The notes beneath the pieces were generated by a model. That model was given only the letters and a program-made list of their open reading frames with translations. It was not told where the DNA came from and made no database searches. Made by a program: the position numbers and the translations under genes. 12,354 bases of DNA from BM707 sp041592975 (GTDB lineage: Bacteria > Desulfobacterota > Desulfuromonadia > Desulfuromonadales > UBA2294): NCBI GenBank assembly GCA_041592975.1, contig JBFHOZ010000061.1, positions 1 through 12,354 on the forward strand, written 5' to 3'. Within the stretch, counting starts at the first letter, position 1. Each line of letters opens with the position of its first letter. Shown in pieces: positions 1 through 6,866 of the stretch.

Positions 1-775
1 AGTCGGCCAGGTAGGCGTGTTCGAAATAGGTCGGGCTGTAGGAACCGGGAGTCAAAACGACGATGCGCGGGTCATCGCGTCTCTGCGGCGCCAGCTTCGC
101 CAGGCGGTCGCGCAGCGGCTGAAAGAAGCTGGCCAGCCGCTTGACGTTACAGTCGCGGAACAGCGTCGGGGCGATGCGGGTCATCACCATGCGGTTTTCC
201 AGGGCGTAGCCGATCCCCGCCGGCGACTGGCTGCGGTCGTCGAGCACCCACATGCGCCCGTCCGGGCCGCGCGCCAGGTTCGACGAACAGATGACCAGGG
301 GGCGGGTGTTGGCGAAGGGGACGCCGACGCAGGGGCGCAGGAAGCCGGCGTGGCTGAAAACCAGCTCCGGCGGGAGGAACCCCTCCCGGATCAGATTCTG
401 CGGACCGTAGAGATCGACCAGGACCAGGTTGAGCAGCTCGGCCCGCTGTTTCAGGCCGGCCTCGATCGCCTCCCACTCGTCGGCGCTGATGAAGAGCGGC
501 AGCGGGTCGAGCTGCCAGGGGCGGCTGCTGGTGCGGGCCGCATGCAGACCTTCGCCGACGTTGTAGGTGACGCCGTTCTCGCGCAGCAGCCGGTCGGCCT
601 CGCGCTGCCGCAGCGTCAGGCCGTCCTGGCCGAGCCGCTCGATCTCGTCGAGCAGGATCTGCCAGTGCGGCTGCATCCTCCTCCCCTCGCCGGCGTACAT
701 CTCGTCGTACCCCTCGAGCCGGGTGGCGTAGAACTGGGCGACCGATCCGTTGGTGTTCATCTGGCCCTGGCGCAC
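1..775 (-). CDS. Circularly permuted ATP-grasp protein, second paralog (3' end outside window)
   Basis: The frame is open from its start to the window edge, giving about 258 residues. Counting from the ATG at 760, residues 85-195 align closely with the first ATP-grasp protein of this operon: EWEAIEAGLKQR at 95-106, LVDLYGP at 114-120, LVFSHAGF at 133-140, GYALENRMVMTR at 184-195 and LTPGSYSPTYFEHAYL at 236-251. This is the COG2308/DUF404-DUF407 family of predicted amide-bond ligases. Where paralog 1 has LEDNLRCPSG, this one has LDDRSQSPAG, so the Glu and Asn expected to hold metal-ATP are changed to Asp and Arg. From memory, that pattern is typical of longer proteins in which this domain is fused to a C-terminal alpha-E domain, so the missing part may carry one (inference). 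GTG at 775 is preferred because GGAG lies 5 bases upstream; ATG at 760 is the alternative. The gene lies 47 bases after the transglutaminase fusion and is probably cotranscribed. Confidence 0.9.
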   Translation of the reverse strand, partial: MRQGQMNTNGSVAQFYATRLEGYDEMYAGEGRRMQPHWQILLDEIERLGQDGLTLRQREADRLLRENGVTYNVGEGLHAARTSSRPWQLDPLPLFISADEWEAIEAGLKQRAELLNLVLVDLYGPQNLIREGFLPPELVFSHAGFLRPCVGVPFANTRPLVICSSNLARGPDGRMWVLDDRSQSPAGIGYALENRMVMTRIAPTLFRDCNVKRLASFFQPLRDRLAKLAPQRRDDPRIVVLTPGSYSPTYFEHAYLAD

Positions 776-780
776 GTGAT

Positions 781-784
781 CTCC
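781..784 (-). promoter_or_regulatory. Ribosome binding site deciding the GTG start at 775
   Basis: On the minus strand GGAG sits 5 bases before GTG 775 but 20 bases before ATG 760. Spacing therefore favours the GTG start. A 15-residue reading frame (804 to 757) covers this site and ends in an ATGA overlap with ATG 760, so a coupled start at 760 cannot be excluded. Confidence 0.5.
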
Positions 785-822
785 ATCTTCGCAAGCGTCT
801 TCATGTCAGCCGGAGCGCTCCT

Positions 823-3800
823 TCAGAAGCCGGGAAGGCGACGCAGGTCGACGGTGTACGGGTACTCCTCGAGCGGTTCTTCCTCGGGGGGCGTCATCGG
901 TCGGACCGGACCGGCGTCCGGGGTGAAGGTGCCGTAGCGGGAAACGTCGGGCGGGACCGTCGGCGCGGCTCCCGGGGTGGCGCCGATGTCCCAGAAACGG
1001 GCAATCCTGCGGGCCTCGGCCTCGAAGGCGTTGACCGGGAAGGTCTCGTAGCTGCGTCCGCCGGGGTGGGTGACGTGATAGGTGCAGCCGCCGATGGCGA
1101 GGTTGCTCCAGGTGTCGATGACGTTGAAGACCAGGGGCGTGTGCGGCCGGATAGTCGGGTGCAGGGCCGAGGCGGGCTGCCAGGCGCGGTAACGGACGCC
1201 GACCACGTACTCCCCGTTCCGCCCGGTCCGGCGCAGCGCCAGGCGGCGGCCGTTGCAGACGACGATGTGTCGCGAATCGGTCAGCCCGCTGACGCGCAGC
1301 TGCAGGCGCTCGACCGAGGAGTCGACAAAGCGGGCCGTCCCCTGGCTCCCCATCTCCTCGCCGAGGACGTGCCAGGGTTCGATGGCGTAGCGGAGCTCGA
1401 GCTCGATGCCGTCGATGTCGACGCTGCCGAGGTGGGGAAAACGGAATTCGAGGAACGGCTCGAACCAGTCGCTCTCGAAGGCGAATCCGGCCCGGTTCAA
1501 ATCGGCGACGACCTGCCTCATGTCTTCGCGGACGAAATGCGGCAGCAGGAATCGGTCATGCAGTTCGGTTCCCCAGCGGACCAGCTCGCGCCGGTACGGC
1601 TCCTTCCAGAACCAGGCGATGAAGTTGCGCAGCAGCAGGTTCTGGACCAGGCTCATCCGCGCGTGCGGCGGCATTTCGAAGGCGCGCAGCTCCACCAGGC
1701 CGAGCCGGCCGGTCGGGCTGTCGGGTGAATAGAGCTTGTCGATGCAGAACTCGGCCCGGTGGGTGTTGCCGGTCATGTCGACCAGGAGGTTGCGCAGCAG
1801 CCGGTCGACCAGCCACGGGGCGGGAACCTCCCCCTGCGGCATCTGCTGGAAGGCGATCTCCAGTTCGTACAGCGCATCGTTGCGTGCCTCGTCGACGCGC
1901 GGCGCCTGGCTGGTCGGGCCGACGAACAGGCCCGAAAAGAGGTAGGAGAGCGCCGGGTGATGCTGCCAGTAGGTGACCAGGCTGCGCAGCAGGTCGGGAC
2001 GGCGCAGGACCGGGCTGTCGGCCGGCGTCGGGCCGCCGATGGTGATGTGGTTGCCGCCGCCGGTACCGGTGTGGCGGCCGTCGAGCATGAACTTCTCGGT
2101 GCCGAGGCGGCTGAGCCGCGCCTGTTCGTAGAGCGTTTCGGTGTTGGTCACCAGCTCGTCCCAACTGGCGGCCGGATGGATGTTGACCTCGATGACCCCC
2201 GGGTCGGGGGTGACCAGGAGGCGCTCCAGGCGGTAGTCGCGGGGGGGCTCGTACCCCTCGATGACGACCGGGGTCGCAAGCTCGGCGGCGGTCAGTTCGA
2301 CGGCAGCGAGGAGCTCGAGATAATGCTCGAGGATGGTCAGCGGCGGCAGGAAGACGTGCAGCTTCCCCTCGCGGGCCTCGACGCACAACGCCGTGTGCGG
2401 AACCTCTGCCGGCTCCTCGGCGGCGCCGTCAGCCGCCGCCTGCTCCCGCCGATCAGGGTCGGCAGAAGCCGTTTCGAAGCTGCTGTAGCGCTGCGCCACT
2501 TCGCCGTGGTAGTCGCCGAGCGGCGGCAGCTCGCCGAACTGGTTCTGTCCGGGGGGGAGCGTCCGCTTCTCCGGGGTGGTCCAGGGGAGCGCGTCGAGTG
2601 GCAGGCGGAAGCCCATCGACGAACCGCCGGGGATCAGGAACATCGCCCCGCGGCGGAAGGTCCACGGTCCGCTGCGCCACCGTCCGCGCGACGCGTCCCA
2701 CTTCAACGGCAGGGCGTAGCCGGTCGGCGTGCCGAGGCCCTTGTCGAGCAGCTGCGCGAGGTAGCGTCGCTCGAGAGGGTCGTCGAGATCGGCCTTCAGC
2801 GGATCGACGTTCTCCGGGAGGGACCCCTCCTTCCAGAGGTAGTAGAAGACATCCTCGTAGCCCGGGACCGCCCGGTCGGGCTCGAGTCCGAGCTTGCGCG
2901 CCAGCAGGCGGACAAACCTCTCCGCCTGCTCGCCGGTGATGCCGCCGTCGCTGCCGATGTCGGCGAACAGGGCGGGATCGTGCCAGACCGGGACGCCGTC
3001 CTTGCGCCAGAAACAGCCGTACGACCAGCGCGGCAGCTGCTCGCCCGGATACCATTTTCCCTGGCCGAAATGGAGGAAGCCGCCCGGGGCGAAGACGTCG
3101 TGCAGCCGTCGCACCAGGGTGTTGGCGAGCTGGCGCTTGTGCGGCCCGTCGGCCCGGGTGTTCCACTCGGCGCCGTCCATGTCGTCGATGGAGACGAAGG
3201 TCGGCTCGCCGCCGACGGTCAGGCGCACGTCCTGCTGCTGCAGCAGGGTGTCGACCGTCTGCCCGAGGGCATCAATCCTCTCCCACTGCTCGTCGCTGTA
3301 CGGTTTGGTGACCCGCGGGTCCTCGCGCACCCGTTCGACCGAGTTGCCGAAATCGAAGGTGACCTCACAGGGGTCGGTGGCGCCGGTCACCGGGGCAGCG
3401 CTCGAGGGGTGCGGCGTGCAGGCCAGCGGGATGTGTCCTTCGCCGGCGAACAGTCCGGAGGTCGGGTCGAGACCGATCCAGCCGGCTCCCGGGACGAAGA
3501 CCTCGGCCCAGGCGTGCAGGTCGGTGAAGTCGGCCTCCGGTCCGGACGGCCCGTCGAGCGATTTTTCGTCCGCTTTCAGCTGGATGAGGTAGCCGGAGAC
3601 GAACCGTGCCGCCAGGCCGAGGTGACGCAGGATCTGCACCAGCAGCCAGCCGGAGTCGCGGCACGAGCCGGTTTTTCGGGTGAGGGTCTCCTCGCAGCTC
3701 TGGATCCCCGGTTCGAGGCGCACGGTGTAGTCGAGGGATTCCCAAACCCGGCGGTTGAGGTCGACCAGGAAGTCGACCGTCGGCGTCTCGGTGCGGTCGA

Positions 3801-4200
3801 TCCTGCCGAGCCATTCGGTCAGCAGCGGGCCCCCCTCGGTGACCTCGAAGTAGGGGGCGAGCTCGGCGTGCAGCTGCGGATCGTAGTCGAACGGGATCTT
3901 TTCGGCGTACTCCTCGATGAAAAAGTCGAAGGGGTTGATCACCGTCATGTCGGCGACCACCTCGACCTCGATCTTCAGCTCGCGGCACTTTTCCGGGAAG
4001 ACGATGCGCGCCAGGTAGTTGCCGAACGGATCCTGCTGCCAGTTGATGAAGTGCTTGTCCGGCGTGATGCGGAGGGTGTAGCTCCGGACCGGCGTGCGCG
4101 AGTGCGGCGCCGGCCGCAGGCGCAGGACGTGCGGCGCCAGGCCGACCGGCCGATCGAAGCGGTAGTGCGTACGGTGTCGGCAGGCGACGCGGATCGACAT
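823..4200 (-). CDS. Transglutaminase / DUF2126 (glutamine-synthetase-like amidoligase) fusion protein
   Basis: This 1125-residue protein joins two enzymes. Residues 1-90 form a bacterial transglutaminase N-terminal beta domain. Residues 140-255 are a transglutaminase-like thiol enzyme core with a visible triad: C180 in TGSCRDSGW, H229 in DLHAWAEV and D245 in GLDPTSG. From about 322 onward it is DUF2126 (COG4196), starting with VRLTVGGEPTFVSIDD and FGQGKWYPGEQLPRW. Further on come PGVIEVNIHP (667-676) and HTGTGGGNHITIGG (710-723), which resemble glutamine-synthetase nucleotide/metal segments. DUF2126 has been predicted to be a circularly permuted glutamine-synthetase-type peptide ligase. Residues 578-600 are an Ala/Glu/Asp-rich linker. 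There is no signal peptide or membrane segment, so it is probably cytoplasmic. Full length is usual for this fusion family. ATG 4200 starts 14 bases after the alpha-E stop, with AAGGA 9 bases upstream. Family assignment is secure; the reaction is inferred. Confidence 0.95.
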   Translation of the reverse strand: MSIRVACRHRTHYRFDRPVGLAPHVLRLRPAPHSRTPVRSYTLRITPDKHFINWQQDPFGNYLARIVFPEKCRELKIEVEVVADMTVINPFDFFIEEYAEKIPFDYDPQLHAELAPYFEVTEGGPLLTEWLGRIDRTETPTVDFLVDLNRRVWESLDYTVRLEPGIQSCEETLTRKTGSCRDSGWLLVQILRHLGLAARFVSGYLIQLKADEKSLDGPSGPEADFTDLHAWAEVFVPGAGWIGLDPTSGLFAGEGHIPLACTPHPSSAAPVTGATDPCEVTFDFGNSVERVREDPRVTKPYSDEQWERIDALGQTVDTLLQQQDVRLTVGGEPTFVSIDDMDGAEWNTRADGPHKRQLANTLVRRLHDVFAPGGFLHFGQGKWYPGEQLPRWSYGCFWRKDGVPVWHDPALFADIGSDGGITGEQAERFVRLLARKLGLEPDRAVPGYEDVFYYLWKEGSLPENVDPLKADLDDPLERRYLAQLLDKGLGTPTGYALPLKWDASRGRWRSGPWTFRRGAMFLIPGGSSMGFRLPLDALPWTTPEKRTLPPGQNQFGELPPLGDYHGEVAQRYSSFETASADPDRREQAAADGAAEEPAEVPHTALCVEAREGKLHVFLPPLTILEHYLELLAAVELTAAELATPVVIEGYEPPRDYRLERLLVTPDPGVIEVNIHPAASWDELVTNTETLYEQARLSRLGTEKFMLDGRHTGTGGGNHITIGGPTPADSPVLRRPDLLRSLVTYWQHHPALSYLFSGLFVGPTSQAPRVDEARNDALYELEIAFQQMPQGEVPAPWLVDRLLRNLLVDMTGNTHRAEFCIDKLYSPDSPTGRLGLVELRAFEMPPHARMSLVQNLLLRNFIAWFWKEPYRRELVRWGTELHDRFLLPHFVREDMRQVVADLNRAGFAFESDWFEPFLEFRFPHLGSVDIDGIELELRYAIEPWHVLGEEMGSQGTARFVDSSVERLQLRVSGLTDSRHIVVCNGRRLALRRTGRNGEYVVGVRYRAWQPASALHPTIRPHTPLVFNVIDTWSNLAIGGCTYHVTHPGGRSYETFPVNAFEAEARRIARFWDIGATPGAAPTVPPDVSRYGTFTPDAGPVRPMTPPEEEPLEEYPYTVDLRRLPGF

Positions 4201-4214
4201 GGCGATGATTCCTT

Positions 4215-5192
4215 CTATCCCTGGAGTTGGGTCTGGGCCGGCTTGTCCGGCATGCGCTGCGAGAAAAAAGTTTCGAAGACGACTTCGCCGGCGTGGTTGA
4301 TCCGGGTCTGCAGGCTGTCGATATACTCGTGCAGGCCGTACGCCTTGATGTCGTCGATGGTCGTGTAGTCGATATCCGCCAGCAGGCGCCCGAGGCTCTT
4401 CTCGGCCCGGTTGGTGAAGCGGCCGCGCATCGTACCCGAGATATTGCGCAGCGACAGCTCCGCCATGATCAGGCAGTGGTGAATGGCCCGGGGGAAGTCG
4501 GGGTCGAGCAGCAGAAACTCGATGATCTGGTCGGGAACAATGCCGCCGAAGCGCTTGCGGTACATCTCGAAAGCGCTGGCCGAGCGGAGGATCGAGGCCC
4601 AGAGGATATGGTCGTAGGGGGTGCCGACGTATTCAAGCGACGGCAGCAGGATGAAATACTTGACGTCGACGATGCGGGCGGTCTTGTCGGCCCGCTCCAG
4701 CATCCGGCCGAGGCGGGCAAACTCCCACCCCTCGCCGTGGGTCATGGTGTTTTCGGTCAGCCCCGAAAAGAGATGGCTGGCCATCATGACCTCGACGAAA
4801 AATTCGTGCGGCAGCTCGATGGCGCTCGACCTCGAGGCCTCCTTGAGCATCAGGTAGAAGGTGTTGACCTGCTGCCACATCTCCGAGCTGATCAGCTCCC
4901 GGACCGAGCGGGCGTTCTCGCGGGCGGTGCGCAGGCAGGAGAGGATCGAGTTCGGGTTGCGGGTATCGAAGGTGAGGAACTGAACGACGTTGTCCTGGTT
5001 GAACTCGTCGTAATACTTCTTGAAGAGCTCCTCGTCCCCGGTCGTGACGACCAGCGGCTCCCACTGTTCGCCGATCCCGGAGGGGAGGTCGAGGATCATG
5101 TGGTAGTTGGCGTCCATGATGCGGGCGATGTTCTCGGCCCGTTCGACGTACCGGGACATCCAGTAGATCGAATCGGCAACGCGACTCAGCAT
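4215..5192 (-). CDS. Alpha-E domain protein (DUF403 / COG2307)
   Basis: This 325-residue, probably all-helical protein has the typical alpha-E start MLSRVADSIYWMSRYVERAE. The signature helix occurs twice, YVERAENIAR at 15-24 and MLERADKTAR at 164-173, each with a Glu-Arg-Ala core. A related stretch, RENARSVRELIS, lies at 91-102. No signal peptide or transmembrane segment is visible. Alpha-E proteins nearly always neighbour, or are fused to, circularly permuted ATP-grasp proteins. Their biochemical role is unproven; they are thought to be an accessory or substrate-handling part of the peptide-ligase system. The start codon overlaps the last codons of the upstream ATP-grasp gene by 7 bases (ATGCTGA), so translation is probably coupled. 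The length is normal for the stand-alone family and nothing looks broken. Confidence 0.95.
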   Translation of the reverse strand: MLSRVADSIYWMSRYVERAENIARIMDANYHMILDLPSGIGEQWEPLVVTTGDEELFKKYYDEFNQDNVVQFLTFDTRNPNSILSCLRTARENARSVRELISSEMWQQVNTFYLMLKEASRSSAIELPHEFFVEVMMASHLFSGLTENTMTHGEGWEFARLGRMLERADKTARIVDVKYFILLPSLEYVGTPYDHILWASILRSASAFEMYRKRFGGIVPDQIIEFLLLDPDFPRAIHHCLIMAELSLRNISGTMRGRFTNRAEKSLGRLLADIDYTTIDDIKAYGLHEYIDSLQTRINHAGEVVFETFFSQRMPDKPAQTQLQG

Positions 5193-6649
5193 GCCACACC
5201 CCCTTCCCGAAGGGGTTCGCCTTCAACGACCCAGGTGTCCTTGCTCCCGCCCCCCTGGGAGGAGTTGACCACCAGCGACCCCTTCTTCAGGGCCACGCGG
5301 GTCAGGCCGCCCGGCATGACGTAGATCTCCTCGCCGTAGAGAATGTAGGGGCGCAGATCGACGTGCCGCCCCTCGAAGTGGTCGTCGACCAGGGTCGGGA
5401 CGCGCGACAGCGAGAGGGTCGGCTGGGCGATGAAGTTGCGCGGGTTGGCCCGGACCTGTTCGGCGTACTCGGCGCGCTCCTTCTTCGAGGCGTGCGGGCC
5501 GACCAGCATGCCGTAGCCGCCCGACTCGCCGACCTTCTTGACCACCAGCTTGTCGAGGTTGGCGAGTACGTGCTGCAGGTCCTTGTCGCGCCAGCAGAGG
5601 TAGGTCTCGACGTTGTTGAGGATGGCGTCCTCGTCCAGGTAGTAGCGGATCATCTCCGGCACGTAGGCGTAGACCGCCTTGTCGTCGGCCACTCCGGTGC
5701 CGGGAGCGTTGGCCAGGGCGACCCGTCCGGCCCGGTAGGCGCGCATCAGCCCGGGAACGCCGAGCATCGAGTCGGTGCGGAAGACCTCCGGATCGATGAA
5801 GTCGTCGTCGATGCGCCGGTAGAGGACGTCGACCGGCTTGAGGCCGGTGGTCGTGCGCATCATCACCCGGTCGTCGACGACGACCAGATCGCGCCCCTCG
5901 ACCAGCTCGATACCCATCTGCTGGGCGAGGAAGGAGTGCTCGAAATAGGCGGAGTTGTAGATGCCCGGCGTCCAGACCGCCACCACCGGCTTCTCGTGCC
6001 GCGTCGGGGCCAGCTGCTGCAGCATCTCCAGCAGCCGGTTCGGGTAGTCGACCACCGGGATGACCCGGGCGGCCTCGAAGGCGCGCGGGAAGCTGCGCTT
6101 CATCACCACCCGGTTTTCCAGCACGTAGGAGACTCCCGACGGGCAGCGCAGGTTGTCCTCGAGCACGTAGAAGGAACCGTCCCCTCCCCGGACCAGGTCG
6201 GTGCCGGTGATGTGGCACCAGATGCCGCCCGGCGGGTCGAGACCGATGCACTCCTTGCGGAAGCCGCTGGCCGACAGCACCAGTTCTTCGGGAATGATGC
6301 GGTCGCGGAGGATCTTCTGCTCGTGGTAGAGGTCGTCGATGAAGAGATTCAGCGCCCGGATCCGCTGCTTGAGTCCCGCCTCGATCTGCCGCCATTCGTT
6401 CAGGTGGATGACGCGCGGGAGGATGTCGAAGGGGAATATCCGCTCGGTCCCCTGATCATCGTCGTAGACGCTGAAGGTGATCCCCATCTGCAGCAGGGTC
6501 TTCTCGGCGGCCTCCTGGCGGCGCTTCAGCTCCTCCAGCGGCATCCTGTCGAAGCGGTCGATGATCACCTCCGCCCCCGGCCGTGGCTCCCCCGGCGCAG
6601 CGAACATTTCGTCAAAAAAATCGCCGATCTCGTAGTTGTCGAACAGCAT
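5186..6649 (-). CDS. Circularly permuted ATP-grasp ligase, first paralog (COG2308, DUF404/DUF407)
   Basis: This 487-residue predicted ATP-dependent carboxylate-amine ligase heads the operon. Family landmarks run in order: FFDEMFAAPGEPRP (11-24), EWRQIEAGLKQR (85-96), LVLSASGFRKECIG (123-136), YVLEDNLRCPSGVSYVLENR (161-180), VWTPGIYNSAYFEHSFLAQQ (225-244), VDVLYRRIDDDFIDPE (273-288), LANAPGTGVADDKAVYAYVP (312-331), KKVGESGGYGMLVGP (371-385) and HVDLRPYILYG (429-439). E164 and N166 of the LEDN motif are the likely metal-ATP ligands by analogy with other ATP-grasp enzymes. It appears intact and cytoplasmic. A longer reading from ATG 6673 exists, but 6649 is chosen because AGGAGGT lies directly upstream and the protein then begins MLFDNYEIGDFF. 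Neighbours are alpha-E (7-base overlap) and the transglutaminase fusion. Substrate and product are unknown. Confidence 0.95.
   Translation of the reverse strand: MLFDNYEIGDFFDEMFAAPGEPRPGAEVIIDRFDRMPLEELKRRQEAAEKTLLQMGITFSVYDDDQGTERIFPFDILPRVIHLNEWRQIEAGLKQRIRALNLFIDDLYHEQKILRDRIIPEELVLSASGFRKECIGLDPPGGIWCHITGTDLVRGGDGSFYVLEDNLRCPSGVSYVLENRVVMKRSFPRAFEAARVIPVVDYPNRLLEMLQQLAPTRHEKPVVAVWTPGIYNSAYFEHSFLAQQMGIELVEGRDLVVVDDRVMMRTTTGLKPVDVLYRRIDDDFIDPEVFRTDSMLGVPGLMRAYRAGRVALANAPGTGVADDKAVYAYVPEMIRYYLDEDAILNNVETYLCWRDKDLQHVLANLDKLVVKKVGESGGYGMLVGPHASKKERAEYAEQVRANPRNFIAQPTLSLSRVPTLVDDHFEGRHVDLRPYILYGEEIYVMPGGLTRVALKKGSLVVNSSQGGGSKDTWVVEGEPLREGGVAC
5200..5215 (-). promoter_or_regulatory. Hairpin covering the alpha-E ribosome binding site
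   Basis: On the minus strand CCCCTT-CGGG-AAGGGG can form a 6-bp stem whose right arm is the purine-rich sequence just before the alpha-E start at 5192. It lies inside the last codons of the ATP-grasp gene. Ribosomes finishing that gene would open it, which fits translational coupling. The stem is seen in the sequence; the function is inferred. Confidence 0.4.
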
Positions 6650-6652
6650 TCG

Positions 6653-6659
6653 ACCTCCT
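6653..6659 (-). promoter_or_regulatory. Strong ribosome binding site deciding the 6649 start
   Basis: AGGAGGT, a full anti-16S match, lies 3 bases before ATG 6649. The in-frame ATG at 6673 has no such sequence upstream and sits in an ATGG tandem repeat (6662-6673), so it is rejected as the start. Confidence 0.75.
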
Positions 6660-6697
6660 CTCCATCCATCCATGCATTAAATTCCCATACCCTTATT

Positions 6698-6726
6698 ATT
6701 TCAAGCGTATATTTCGTAATTGTCAA
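6698..6726 (-). promoter_or_regulatory. Sigma-70-type promoter of the ATP-grasp/alpha-E operon
   Basis: On the minus strand a perfect TTGACA (6726-6721) is followed, after a 17-base spacer, by TGAAAT (6703-6698; four of six bases match TATAAT). It lies in a short AT-rich island in otherwise GC-rich DNA. The start of transcription would fall near 6690, giving a leader of about 40 bases before ATG 6649. It is the only strong promoter-like match ahead of the four-gene operon. Confidence 0.6.
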
Positions 6727-6732
6727 ATTGAC
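6722..6732. repeat. Palindrome overlapping the operon -35 box
   Basis: GTCAA-A-TTGAC is a perfect 5+1+5 palindrome that overlaps the TTGACA -35 element. Its position would suit a repressor or activator site, but so short a palindrome can arise by chance. Confidence 0.35.
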
Positions 6733-6744
6733 TCCGGCTGAAAT

Positions 6745-6789
6745 GCCCGGAAAGGCGGAAATCGTCCCTGCCGCCCATGTTTTCCGGGC
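6745..6789. repeat. Nested inverted repeat upstream of the operon promoter
   Basis: GCCCGGAAA (6745-6753) pairs perfectly with TTTCCGGGC (6781-6789). Inside it GGCGG (6754-6758) pairs with CCGCC (6771-6775), leaving a 12-base loop and a 5-base bulge. It lies between the upstream terminator and the operon promoter and has no T-run on either strand. It may be a structured readthrough barrier or a regulator site. Confidence 0.45.
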
Positions 6790-6797
6790 GAACACAG

Positions 6798-6827
6798 AAA
6801 AAACTGTCCTTCCTTCGGGAAGAACAG
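6798..6827 (-). terminator. Rho-independent terminator after the CxxC protein gene
   Basis: On the minus strand CTGTTCTTCC-CGAA-GGAAGGACAG forms a 10-bp stem (one U-G pair) with a four-base loop, directly followed by six T residues (6803-6798). It begins 40 bases after the stop codon of the 76-residue protein and separates that gene from the ATP-grasp operon. Confidence 0.85.
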
Positions 6828-6866
6828 CAATCATACGGAAGACATCCTGATGCTGCGGTTTGCAGA

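Noticed and set aside
147..794. 215-residue minus-strand frame at the left end
   Set aside because: It is an out-of-frame Arg/Pro/Ala-rich reading of the second ATP-grasp gene, whose true frame stays open to the window edge and matches its paralog.
1759..4368. 869-residue plus-strand open frame opposite the transglutaminase fusion
   Set aside because: It lies antisense to a gene with clear family motifs, has repetitive Val/Gly/Asp/Arg-rich composition typical of GC-rich antisense frames, and shows no motif or ribosome binding site that I could support.
6650..6673. Eight-residue N-terminal extension (MDGWRGGR) of the first ATP-grasp protein
   Set aside because: The ribosome binding site AGGAGGT lies inside this stretch, directly before ATG 6649; the upstream ATG has none.
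6662..6673. Three tandem ATGG units as a phase-variable repeat
   Set aside because: Only three copies, located in the untranslated leader by the preferred start; too short to expect slippage.
5363..6850. 495-residue plus-strand open frame opposite the first ATP-grasp gene
   Set aside because: Antisense shadow that also crosses the operon promoter; no family motif.
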